From: Himantopus leucocephalus
Taxonomy: Eukaryota > Chordata > Aves > Charadriiformes > Recurvirostridae
NCBI GenBank assembly: GCA_003993805.1
Contig: RSEF01000012.1
Location: forward strand, 6,469,984-6,533,983
Direction: 5' to 3'
Length of the DNA: 64,000 nucleotides
Position 1 is the first letter of the stretch. Each line of letters opens with the position of its first letter. Of the stretch, positions 1 to 11,900 are shown in pieces. The notes beneath the pieces are model-generated. The model did not search any database, was not told the origin of the DNA, and saw only the letters and a list, made by a program, of their open reading frames with translations. Both the position numbers and the translations under genes were made by a program.

Positions 1-2499
1 AAAAAAAAAAAAAAAGCCAACAAACCCTAAATGGATTACATCCTAAATCCTATGGATTAGAAAACCCTAAAAAAGTCCATCGAGGATATGGGTATTACAT
101 TACATACTATGCTTTTTCAGTGTTTATGTTATAGTACTTATAGTGATGCTAACAGCTAAGCTAAACAACGGTTCTTTTGTTATAAAAATACTAATTTTCT
201 CTATCCTTATATCCTTCGAGTAAGAAGACTTATTTTCCTGTACTCTTTGTGTCCTAGTGGGAAAAAAAATGGCGGGCAGACCAAAGTGCAGAAAAAGGTG
301 AAGAAGTCGAGACGAGGAACTTGGTGGTACGTGAACTCTGCAAACCAGGTGAACACCGCAAGCGGTGTTGGTCTGAGCCGCTTGGAGCTCCTCCAAGGAG
401 CACTGTAAGTAGCTAGATTTCATCAGCCAGACTAACACGAGCTTGACCTTTTCCTGCGTATTGCTCAAAAGTGTGGTGGAGCAGCATGGGAAGTAGGACA
501 ATGTAGGAAGAAGAAGAAAAAAGAGGGAAGTTTTAGCCAGCACTGACAGATCTGTAATCATTTAAGTGTGTTCAGAGCCTGGAATGGAATTCAGGAATTG
601 CAAGTCTCAATTTGATTTATTTTTTTTACCCTATGTTTTGTAAACATATTGTAAAATGCATATTTTACCTCCTGGTGGTGATTGGACTTTGTAGCAGATG
701 ACATTGTACTAAGTTCACTTTGTTACAGCTGTTTTTGCTGCAGACAAATGTGCAGGGATAAACATTATTCTGTATGATGGAATTTCTGTTTATTTAATAA
801 TTTGCTTTTTTAGAAACTTTGAACACACCTGAAAGTACCCTGAAAGACCATTATATTTTGTAAGTCAAAAGTCAGGCTGGTATTGCAATCTTCATTTGTC
901 CTTGTTATCAGTATGTGTTCATATGTATCATCATTTTGACATATGTTTAATGGTAGGATCTCTTCACCGTTCATGGTGCATGGGAAAAGTCACGCCCCTG
1001 CCATTAATCAAAGCTATTTAGTGAATGAAGTTATTGTGTGGAGGATCTGTCTGTCATTACCTATGACCAAGGGATGGTATATAGTCAGTGAGAGAAGGGA
1101 TTTTGAGAAGGGGAGAATCATCTTTGAATTAAGCTACTTGAATTCTGCCCAGGAACATCAAATGCTGTCCAAGGACACCGCTTGAGAATTTAACCAGTTC
1201 TAATTCAGGTAGTATAGAAGTTAACCAATTCTCGTCTATTCTAAGTGAGTACACTTATACAGGACTTTTTATTTACCTAGGAGTATGTTTTTTTCAATAT
1301 TTATTCACCTAGTGTTTTATTTAATCAGTACCTCAGCAAGGCTATTCCATTTCCTATCCCAGAGGACTGCGTGCTGCTGGACAGTTCACTTCTCGCTGCA
1401 GTTTCTGTTTCTGTATTACTGGTTTTCTAAATGCACATCTTGAAATTGTGTGGTCTGATTTAAAGGGCTGAACTTTACAGCTGCGATTTAAGTGACTGGA
1501 AGCCTGGCCCAGAAAGATACATGGTATTAAAAGCACTGGCAAATCAAGCCACTACACCTTAAATTGCTCCCCAAAATACAGAGTTATTTTGTTTCTTTAC
1601 TCTTTCTGTCAATCAATCCATAACCTTCCTTCATAGGCATGTTATGAAGATACATTCAATAAATACTCAGATATTAGGGAGGGACGTGATAAAATAGCCC
1701 ATGATTAAATCAATACAACTTGTTTACTGTTAGTATAATTACAACTGAGTAGATAAGAAATAGATAGCGAGTACCTTGCATCCTGAGCAGTGATTGACAT
1801 GAGAAAATGTCTGTATCCCAATTCTTCCTGGCTTTTAAAAGTAGGTTTTACAATCTCGCTATCTCTTTACTTTCTTTCATCAGCAGTGTATGATGATGAG
1901 TATTCAGTGTGTTACTGCAGAATTATTGTTGTTCTTAAATACTTCTTAGACTTGAATGATTTTCATAAGCAACAGCAAAGTGCACTTAGGACCTTAAAGC
2001 TTTTCAATGAAACATGACAGTTAAGTGCAGCAATTAAATGTCTGACATATCTTTCAGTGCATATTCAAAAGCATGCTAAGAAATTGTAAGAAGAGACAAT
2101 GGTAAGGCAGGAGACAATGATGAGCAGCTCTGCCGTTTCTGTTAAAGAGTGAAATTATGAAGTGAATTTTCTTCTTCCTTAAATTGAAAGCCATGCATTG
2201 CAGCACTGCGTTAGCATTAGAGACTATTTTGGATAGAGGAGAGTAGGCTAGGAGGCAGACAGTGCAGCTGCATGCTCTGTGTGAAGTGAGTCATGGGTTG
2301 ACTTCGCATTGTTGCTGCAGTGCTCTACGGTCTTTTTCCATACTGCAGTGATGAGACCCGCATGGAGCTGGTGCATCCCTCTCAGCCTAAAATGACAATG
2401 CAAACAACGTGAAAATACCTCCAGTTGGTGGGGTGGTTAGCTGGAATGGTAGAGAATTGGAACAGGATAGAAGGATTAGGAATATGAGATAATTTTACA
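1..2499. other. Non-coding DNA, left end
   Basis: AT-rich sequence beginning with a 15-A run. Several open frames up to 145 codons are present, but none shows a recognisable domain, a convincing codon pattern or splice structure. Nothing else can be supported. Confidence 0.6.
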
Positions 2500-2960
2500 T
2501 GCGTATCAATGTACACCTGAGTAAGTCTGATAAAGAACAAAAATGGAAATTTCTTAGTCACAAAGAATGCAATTATAGAACGATAGAGAGAGTACTTTAA
2601 TGAGCTGCTTAATTGTGAGAGGGATAAAGGCAAACAATAAATGGTTATTCTCCAAGCAGCTGAGCCATTTGGGGAAGAATTATGTGTTAAAGAGATTTAA
2701 GAGGCAATCAAAATACACGCAGTAAACAACAAAACACCAGGTGCTGATAATGTTTCTACTGAAATATGAAAATAAAAAGGGGAGAATTACTGAAAGATTT
2801 TACAAACTCACTTGGTTGGTCTGAAGATCTGAAAACACTCCCAAGGAAGCAAGAAGACTTACTTGGATTTGATCTTTTAAATTCATCAGTTTCTGGTGGA
2901 AAGATATGTTTTACAAAGCTAGAAAAAAACTGTATCAGTGTATCATGAGGTGATCTTCTG
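2500..2960 (+). mobile_element. Fossil RTE-type non-LTR retrotransposon (start of reverse transcriptase)
   Basis: Translation across several frames gives the block order typical of RTE-clade ORF2. About 2550-2620 reads NGNFLVTKNAIIER, then a stop where Trp is expected, then REYFNELLNCER; this is the linker before the reverse transcriptase. About 2665-2765 reads EPFGEELCVKEI, a stop, then EAIK and NNKTPGADNVSTEI, the first conserved RT block. About 2860-2930 reads LLNSSVSGGKICFTKL, like the RTE 'SLL..vpGK.f.k.L' block. At least three in-frame stops and frame shifts show it is long dead. The family (AviRTE-like or an older amniote RTE) cannot be told by eye. Ends are approximate. Confidence 0.75.
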
Positions 2961-4233
2961 TTTGTAGTGAAATCATTTTAAATCCTTGTTCAAAAAAAGA
3001 AAGTATTTGAATGGCACAATGATGATGGTGCTCGTCTTCCCTTTGAATTGCCTCGATGCTTGCGCAGCCCTGAGATCTCAAGGGTATAAAATATGTATGT
3101 CTCATGTCTTTCTGCAGTACAAGGACTTGCGGGGCTCATCATGTTCAGGAAGGCTAAACCAACTTGATATGAGTACTAAGCATGTATCTAATATTAGGGT
3201 TATGCATACGTGCTTTCCTGGATTGAGGCCTGAGTCTCTGACAAATTTTGAATGAAGAAAACCTCAGGTTCTAGAGTTCATTCAGGAAAAAAAGGTTACT
3301 AAAAAACCATCTGGCCAAGGAACACCTGACTTTATTTTCAGGCGTTTCATATTTTAAAATGTCTGAATAATTTAAAATCTTTAAAAATGGTTTGGGTCAA
3401 GCTAACTCAAAACAGTTCCAACCATAACCCTTGCAGGTACGTCTATATTTGGGCGTCAACAGTATAGGGCCGGCTCTGTGTAGTATCAGCAGCTAAATGC
3501 ATTGTGTACAATATAATTGTAAGAACAGTTTCATTAAACTGGAAGAATCAGGGCTCAAACAGTAGAACAATGAAAAATATTCTGTGCTATCATGCTTCTG
3601 AACCTCTCAAATAAAATAATATTTGATTTAAAGGCTAAAGATTGACTGGCAAATAATACTAACACTTTTAATGAAAAAAATCTTTTTCTCTAGGGATGAA
3701 GCTCTGGTTGAGAAGAGATGGGGAGCTGCCTACACCAGGCTGAGTAGGAGATGAAAAGGGCAGGTTGGTAGACTTGGAGAAAGAAAGTGGTCTGGGAATA
3801 GTAACTTAAGGCGAGAATTAACAGTGATGGGCCTTTTTTTGTCTGATGCTGTCTGTGTTTAAGCTGAAGAATGAAACAGTATCCTGTAAAAATCGCTGGG
3901 AAAGTTGGTCAGTTTTCTTCCTCCTTATCAGGTTGCATCTTATAACACTTCAGCTGCCCACTTTGTGTCTGTCTTACCTATCGCTGATCTCAAAGTACAG
4001 TGCTTTACATATATTTTCTGGCTGACCAGCTCTATGGCTTTCATTGCTGTGGGTTTTTTTCCTGGTTAGTTTGCTGTCTGGTTCCACCCTCGTAGCTGCA
4101 GAGCCTTGTAAAATATCTCCACCAAAGAAAACATCAGTCAAAGAAGTATTTAAAGTAGTCCAATATATGAAAAGATACTTAAAAAACAGTCAACACAGGA
4201 ACAAGATTACAACTGGTACCCCCTGGTATCCCC

Positions 4234-4260
4234 TTCCCATGAGCAAAAGGCTCATGGGAA
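4234..4260. repeat. Perfect 11-bp hairpin with 5-nt loop
   Basis: TTCCCATGAGC at 4234-4244 is the exact reverse complement of 4250-4260, around the loop AAAAG. It lies in non-coding upstream DNA. There is no evidence that it is transcribed. Confidence 0.8.
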
Positions 4261-6689
4261 TTAGCAGTTCATAGATCATTGTATGTGAGCATCTGGTTTT
4301 AACTATCCATTATTTAAAAATCAAATGGAGGGTCTTACAAATGTACACAGCGGTTAAGCTTGACTGGCAAAACCATTAATTAGGCATTGATCCTGCTGCC
4401 AGAAGTGCAGGGGATGCGTTCCTGCCTCTGCATTATGCCTCTATTCAGCTGTTCTTGGCTACCTACAGAGATCAAATTGTAAGAGTGGGCATTATACTTC
4501 ATTACTTTAAAATAGGTATCGTACACTTGCAAAGTACCTAAAGCAACACTCCTTTTTCAATTATTTCTTTATCACTTTCTCTACTAGTAGAGTTATCATG
4601 TTCCATTTAGTGTATTAGACTTTCTGTATTTTCATATGCCTATTGAAGATTTTATGAGAACATCCTCTCAGCCTTACAACCGTTCTCTACAGAGATAATG
4701 ATGGATTGATAGCATCTATAAAACTGAACGCTTTGGTTATGCCTGCCAGTGTTTTCCTTCCAAGAGAAGATGTTTGGCCATAAGGCATAAATTCACTAAA
4801 TTTCTAAAATGAAGGCAGCCAGTTAATAGTAATAAGGAAGGAAAATTTAAAATTCCATCAAGGTTGATTTCCTTCAAATTATTCAGAAAGGAGCACTTGT
4901 ATTTAGCAAATCAGTAAAAGGGCCAAACGTACCATTCTTTGCATAGTCTAATCTGCCAGGGATGTCACTAGGAGTTTGGAACGTGTACCAGGTAAGTAAG
5001 ATTGAGTCCTGAAAGAGAAATGTAGCTCTTTTTAAAATCTCTGTTCCTATCGTATAAATCTATTCAATATGCAAGCCTTTCCCAGATGGTATAAAACCCC
5101 AAGACCTTACTAAATTATTCAGGATGAGTCTGATAACACTGAGATTATGAAACGGTAACATCAGATAAAAATAAACGTTTTTCACTTCAGAGTTTATCTA
5201 CCTTTCTAATGTAAATTTATGGTTATTAAAGTAGGTTATTTATAGCTGTCTTTTCAAACTGTTACATAATAGTGCTTTTGCCATGTGCCTTTATACACAG
5301 ATAGAAATCATATTAATGAGCTATTCACTGAACAACTGAATGAATGCATGAGTGATGAGAATGCACAAGAAAGAGACAAGTAACAAACAAACAAAAATCC
5401 CAACCTTTGTTTCTGCTTTAAAGACGTCAGGGAAATTTAGGAAAGCATAACAGTCTTAAATCTTGAAAGTAATGAATACAATTTATAAATAGGCATGTGA
5501 ATATGTTTAATGACTTAGTTAATAGTACTACGGAGAGTGAATTATGATCTTTTCGAGGTTGCTTGGTTTCAAATTATGTTATGTACACCTCAGAAATATT
5601 AAGTGGGCAATCAAGTACAATAATTCTGAGTCTTTTTAAACATTAACACTGTTCTGAATCGGTTTGTTATTTTCTAGTCTTTAAACACGAACATGGGACA
5701 ACTTAGAAAATTCCATCATCTTTTCTGTTTTTCCCATTCTCTTCTGCGGTCATCTTCTGACCTCACTTACCTCAGCACTGGCAATCACCTAGAGGGCTTC
5801 TGTACCTACACAGCAAGGCTGTCAGACTTTCTCTGTTTCTCCATGTATACTGGCAGTATATAGTCTGCATTTCAACTGTAAAATTGCAATTTTTTATTAA
5901 GAATAAATTCTATTTTTTCCATTTGAATATATGCGTAAGTAGAACAAATTCATCCCCTTTTGCTGAGCTTGCAGAAACCTAACACAAATTCTGTTACGTG
6001 TATAATTCCTTCCAAAGGAGATTTCACTTGCTGCAGTTGAAGGATAGTAGAAAAGCAGGAGGTGCTGCAAGACACAACAGAACATAACAGATCATGTACA
6101 CATTGCACTGAAGCGAACTGATTTCTGTTTTGTCTCCTTAATTCCTTTCAGGGTCAGTTTTCCAGGTAGGCCACCTCCAATCAAGTTACCTTGGGGAATG
6201 GAATATTCAATATTGAGTAAAGATATAATTCATGAAACAAGAAAAGTTATCTTCAATATGAATTTGCAAATGCAGATCTGTTACAAAAAAGTTAAATACA
6301 GTGTCGCTGAGACAAATTCAGTGCAGATAGTGAGGCACTGGACAGAGATTTTAAAGGCCTGTTTTTTTAAAAATAATACTTTCAGAATCTTGGCAAATCA
6401 AGGTCTAGTCCCAGCAACACAGACACAGCTTGTGTGACTAAAATTGCACCCAGGATAGCAAAGTATGGCACAGCAAGCTTAAACTCCATGGCCTTTGAAA
6501 CTGAGCTCTGAATTGTGCTGCTTGTAGCCATGTCTACATACATACAACTTAATCCTTTTGTGATTTTTGTTTCTGTGTTGACTCTCGTTCATCCTAGTTA
6601 CACGCAAGCCTCATTTCCACTTTTGCCCTTTCTGTCCTGCATCTTACACTGCCACTTTACCACTGGTACAGCGTGCTTCACAGGTATTT

Positions 6690-6775
6690 AATTACTGTGT
6701 TTTCACAGCTCCCCATTATCCCCATTTTGCAGACGTGCAACTAAAACGCATGAAAGAAGTCAGAGATTATGCTAG
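6690..6775 (+). repeat. Possible degraded MIR-like SINE segment
   Basis: The stretch from CACAGCTCCCC through CCCATTTTGCAGACGTG and on to GTCAGAGATTATG roughly follows the MIR/core-SINE pattern 'cccattttacagatgaggaaactgag...'. The match is short and degenerate, so the call is weak. Confidence 0.3.
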
Positions 6776-7191
6776 AAATTCCATTCTTAACTTTCACTAT
6801 CCCTGTCTGACATACCATGCGCCTTCCCAGTCTACCATATGTTTGGGTTTCCCAGGTGGCCTATATGATGCCTGGAAATGTGATCTGGGTGAAATTTGGA
6901 GGCTGACTAGGACTTTCTTCAGGCAGGACATTAGCATTAGCTCTTGCTGGACACCTGAAAATCTTGCATGCAGCCATTGTGCCTGCTAAAATCTGTACAG
7001 ATCTGAGTACAGTAAATCTGACTGTACTATCTGGCCTAACGTTCCCCTGATCAGCAAACATCTAAATCGCCACAGTGGATATATGGGGAAGATTTGGGAC
7101 ACGCTGAATGCTGCCCTGCTCTGGCATGACCACTGAATCTTGAGTCTAGTCTGGTTACAATGACCTTCGCTTATGTTTAGGTCCCTAATTT

Positions 7192-7209
7192 ATCTCAAAT
7201 ATTTGAGAT
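7192..7209. repeat. 18-bp perfect palindrome within a longer bulged hairpin
   Basis: ATCTCAAATATTTGAGAT is its own reverse complement. CCTA on the left and TAGG on the right extend the pairing after a small bulge on the left arm. Function unknown. Confidence 0.7.
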
Positions 7210-7575
7210 TAGGTCTTAGTTTCTAAATCTGGTGATCCAGATGATTTAATGTGAGCCTGTACCTAATGATGCAGATAGCATCCAACAGGACTTAAAAGGC
7301 AGAATGCTCCATATTTTTTTTTTTTTTAAAACTTTAGCAGAGTTTTCTCAGCATCACACATTAGGAACCTGTATCTGCTTTCAGACATTTTGTAAAATCT
7401 TCTTCTAACCTAAGTAAAGGAGTCTGCTTTGAATAGAACCTATATTGAAGACTTTAGTAAAACAAGGCACGTTTCCCAAAGAACCCTATGGCTTCCTATG
7501 AAAAGGCCTATTAGCTCAGTAATACAGGTTGTTAAAATGTTCATAATTTAAATGCATTATTACACCTGTATACTT

Positions 7576-7625
7576 TTCACGAACATTTGTGCTAATAAAA
7601 TTTGATCTCTAAAAATGTTCGTGAA
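7576..7625. repeat. 13-bp perfect inverted repeat, 24-nt spacer
   Basis: TTCACGAACATTT (7576-7588) pairs exactly with AAATGTTCGTGAA (7613-7625). The surroundings are AT-rich. No gene lies nearby. Confidence 0.75.
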
Positions 7626-8534
7626 TCGAGGAGGTTAATTTTAAGAGCATGTGAATATTCATTAGTATTTTTTGTATTGTTCTGGTAGCTTTTCTTTGGT
7701 ACAAAGTTCAAACAACAGGATTTGTACTTGGAAAATGCTAATTAGAGTCTTTTAAAGCTGCTGTATAAATTACACACTTTTTTACGTGCTGAAGTATAAC
7801 AGTTTCAGAAATAACTCTCGACATTCTGCTGATGTTTATAACAACTAAGTTTTAATATTTATTTTTTTTATTAGTGGCAAAACACTAAGAAACTGCCCTG
7901 TTTTGTGTGGCTTGGTGATGTCTGTTCCAAATATTTTTTTTTGCTTACAGAAATGTCTGCTACAGATACTGTATCAAAGTGTCAGAGAAGCGTGAGAAAT
8001 TTTCTGATACCTAGAAAAAATTAAATGACTTTGACAAGGAAGCATGGCCTGCCAACATGATTATAGCTATAGTAGTCATCAGTTTAGTTCAATTTGTTCA
8101 TCTTTTACTTCAGGCTTGATGAGCTATAAATTTTATACCTTGTCCTCTCGGGATTAAATACCTAAACAAGTTTTGACGTTCCAAGGATATTCTAGCCAAG
8201 GCACTTTTAACAATTTCATAGGGGGGGAAAAAAATGCTTACGGTACTTGCTTGATAACTCGATGATTCTGTAAGCAGCAAGTGAAACAAGTATACAGAGG
8301 TGATATCTCCTCTTTTTTTTTAATTGGTTTTAGTTTTTCCTTAAGTAGCCTGTTTTTTCACAAGTCCCATAGGTGCTTGTGCTTGCAGAGGTTTGGTGGT
8401 CGGTTTGTTTGGTTTTTTCTTCAGATTAGGGATAAATCACAAGTCATCCTGCTTTTCACTGTCAACACTGTTGTTCTTGTGTAGAGAGTTTAATTCATTA
8501 GGCTGTCAGTTTTCAATTCGGTAGGAGGTTAATA

Positions 8535-8950
8535 TTAGTATGTCCCAAGGATCTGCACTGTACTTAGTATTTAATACATTCATTAATTATCCAGAAAGGC
8601 AGAAATGAGGGGCAGAACAAAAAAATGAGGTCAGCAGGATTTGCAGATGACAAAATTATTTAGTGTAAGTCTTTGTAAGAGGCGGCTGTTGTGAACTTCA
8701 TGGAAACAGAACTAGACAAATTGGCAGCATAATGGTTGCTGAAATTCAGACATTAACAAATGCAGGGTAGAGCACGTTAGACTGAAAAATCTGAACTGCT
8801 TGTACACATGGCCCTGTTCTAACTTATCACTAACTGCTAAGGGAAAAAGAGCACCCAGCACAATTAAGAACTCAATGCCCAGCAGCGGTCCAAATGTAAA
8901 TAACATGTTGTAATACAACAAATAGCATAGAAAAGACCCAAAATACAGGG
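8535..8950 (+). mobile_element. Fossil ancient CR1/L3-like LINE fragment (reverse transcriptase region)
   Basis: The fragment shows the CR1-superfamily RT order on the + strand. About 8538-8600 gives SQGSALYLVFNTFINYPE, equivalent to 'PQGSVLGPLLFNIFINDLE'. About 8640-8660 gives AGFADDKII, equivalent to the 'KFADDTKL' catalytic block. From about 8705 to 8945 the DNA follows the CR1/L3 stretch that encodes 'LDKL...W...fN..Kc' and on into the segment near 'stqcaaavkkan'. It is heavily mutated with many small indels, so it predates the bird radiation or is at least very old. No ORF survives. Confidence 0.75.
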
Positions 8951-11900
8951 GAAAAATATTAGTTTCAGTTTTACTTTAAACTTTACAATAAGCTAGGGTC
9001 ATTCCGTCTCACATGAGATGTGATAGGAGAGGGCCGTGTCTCTAATAATTGCTAAATCCATCTCCAAGTCTATTTTGTTTCGGACGCAAGAAGCTGGAAG
9101 CCCATTGTTATAACACATGCTGGGTTGTGCAGGAATCCGTGAAGATAGTTTGCCTCCCTTTGCTTTTTATTATCAAGCTCAGTGCCATTTGGTGACACTC
9201 TCTTGAATGTGCTTCTGTCGATTTATCAAGAGAAGATCTGCTCTCTACAAGGTGTCATCAGTCTACTCTTACTCGTTTATGATTACCCTGAGGACATCGA
9301 TATCAATCTTCCATTTTATTTCTCCTAACTAGCTGGCATCTTGATGACACTGTTTTTTATGTTCTTTATAAATGTTTCCTCTTGGGATTCTGGAGACACG
9401 TTTGTATTCTCTTTTTTTCCCCTCATTTGCTTTTCTTATTGGTTTTGGCTCCTTTTGAGTAAGTTCTCACTATCTCAGATCAGTTCTCTGCATAACATGC
9501 ATACTAATCAGGGGATAAAGAGACAGGAAGATCAACTTCTAAGTTCATTAGCATGACACACACTGAGGTTAGAGCCAAGGTTAGTTACACTATAAGCAAT
9601 GGTAATCCTACAAGACTAAATAGTTTTGTTAGATGAACTCTGCTGCAGCATGAAATTGCAATTTTTAACTTTTTCTCCAGTGGAACTGCCAAACAGTCCT
9701 TTGTAGCCGTGGTAGTAACCCAGAACCGAAGCCACAGAGGGGTGTTTGTCAACAGGCTTTCATGCAATTTTAAAATTTTGGCTCATTTTACTAACAGTAG
9801 ACCAACATCCTTCTTACTTTTCTCGTGTAAGAGGTTTGCAACAAGTTGTGTGAAACATATGAATAAAATTAGAAGAATCTCTGTATAGCCCAATATTGGC
9901 TTATTTTACAGAGTTCTACTTAAAATTTATAAGATTCTTTGAGTGTTTCAGATTATAAGAGCCCCCAAAAGTGCCACGCTGTTTTATATGACTAGGTAGC
10001 TGACATAATTCATAGAGGAAAAAAGATTTAAAGCAACTCTGCACCATGTAGTTTCTCTTTGTGAATTATTCTCTCCATATTTTTATGCAATAGCGTAAAT
10101 TAATTACAGGGATGCCAATTTTTGCTCTGTGTTTATCAAATGAAATTACACAGAGATTCCCAATAGTATGTTGTATGAAGGCCTAAGTTTTCGGAGATAA
10201 TTTAAGTTGATGAAAAATTAATTTTTCACTTATTTGTTCTCATTTCACAAACAATCTTCTTTGTTCATAACTGACTGCTGTAACAGCTTTGAGTCTTTGA
10301 TTATTACCAATTATTTGAATAAAGATTTGCTATTATTTGAAAGTTTGAGCCTTTTGGCTCTAAGTAATTAATAGGACAGGATGAAGGAAAAAAGGTAGTG
10401 AATTATTCACTAACATTTGGCTTAATTACAATCAAATGACCCTTTCAAATTGAAAAGCACTTGGTGAAAAGCAGAAGACAAATGAGATTTTTCTATATAA
10501 ATAATGAATAGCCCTTATTTTTAAATTGAAACCCCAAATTTAATACAACAAAAAATTCCCCACGCTATCTATTCTGTAGCTCTGCCATATGATGCACTTT
10601 GTTTTCATGAGTTCAGGACACGTTCTGTTTGACCTTCATGGAGCTTTCTTTCAGATCTCATCTTGCATCTGCTTAGCTTTAGGGACTGTAATTCTATTCC
10701 ACTAAAAAAAAAAAATTACACTGAAAGCTCCATTAAGACTTTTTTCTTCCATGTTATGCCTGATTTTCACCTTGCAATGAACTAATCAGATGACTTATGT
10801 TGCAGGACCATGTGCATGTCCAAGTACTGTATTTGCAAAAAAACATCATTTGCTTCAGAGTTGAAATATTAAGCATTTTCTCAGTCATTTATCTATGCTC
10901 TTTTCTTAATCCTAGATCTTCTTGTAAAGGACATAATTTAATTATAAACAATTCAGTAGAGCACAAGATGCTCCTTCAGTCCAAAAACTATCTGTAAAGG
11001 ATCTAAATATTTTACTGACTTTCCAAATTCTTTAAAAAATTGCATTATTATAATTACAGGTGCTCCACCCCTTAGCAGATTTATGTACGTACTTACGCGT
11101 GTACACTTCATGCCTTCTGAATTGTTATATTTAAATTGCATCTTTTGCTATAAATTGATCCAGATTTGTGAGATGAGTGTATCTGAAGTGGATACATGGC
11201 CTGGAGTTCACGTTCGCTTGCATTTTGCAAATACTGTCCAGAATCCTGCTATAGATGCTACATTCCTTTCCACTGGCGCTGGGCTGCTGTGGGTAGAGAC
11301 CAAAGTTCAAATCTGATGACTTAGAAGGCCAAGCAAAATACCTTTTTAACCAGATAAATCTACTTTTGTCTCAGAGGGGACTGTAATGAATTGCCAAGTA
11401 GAAAATAGATGTTTTTTAATGTTTTCTCTACTTAAATGAAAAATTTTAAAAAAGTCTGTCTTTTAATGAATTAGAGACAATCAGAGGCAACACATCATTC
11501 CCAAAACAGAGCTTATCTGCCCTGCAAGCCAGGGCTTCTCGGTCAGGCTGGTGACCTGAATTTATACCTGGCTATTGATTATATCCGATTATGTACTTAC
11601 ATACCTTATGTGTTTGTATTTTGCTGCAGTTCATCATTTACTCTTCATCTGTGTTGCCTTTTTGCCTGATAACAGAGCAAATCCCCAGCGCGCTAGCCTA
11701 CATTGATAATGAAAGAATAATGTTAATTACATTTTAGCTACGGTATTACAAATGGGTATTACGTACTTAGCTTCATAATGCAGTTGAAATAAACAGGTAT
11801 ACTTGGCGAACTGCTGAAATTTAGCTTTTTGTAAAGCATAAGGATTTGCTTTTTGATTAACGAACCAACAGCTTATATAGCCGATACTGAAAAACAGAAG

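Larger units (their letters stand above)
2961..8534. other. Non-coding DNA between the RTE and CR1 fossils
   Basis: AT-rich and without a supported gene. It holds the hairpin at 4234-4260, the palindrome at 7192, the inverted repeat at 7576-7625 and a weak MIR-like segment near 6.7 kb. The 7.5-8.2 kb part is AT-rich and unrepetitive, as conserved non-coding elements often are, but conservation cannot be judged from one sequence. Confidence 0.5.

Noticed and set aside
1..90. AACCCTAA-like motifs next to a poly(A) run, suggestive of telomere repeat
   Set aside because: Only two isolated, non-tandem occurrences, and not the vertebrate TTAGGG repeat in array form.
124..561. 145-codon minus-strand frame near the left edge
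   Set aside because: No recognisable domain, low-complexity Leu/Ser/Phe content from AG-rich DNA on the + strand, and no splice or promoter context.
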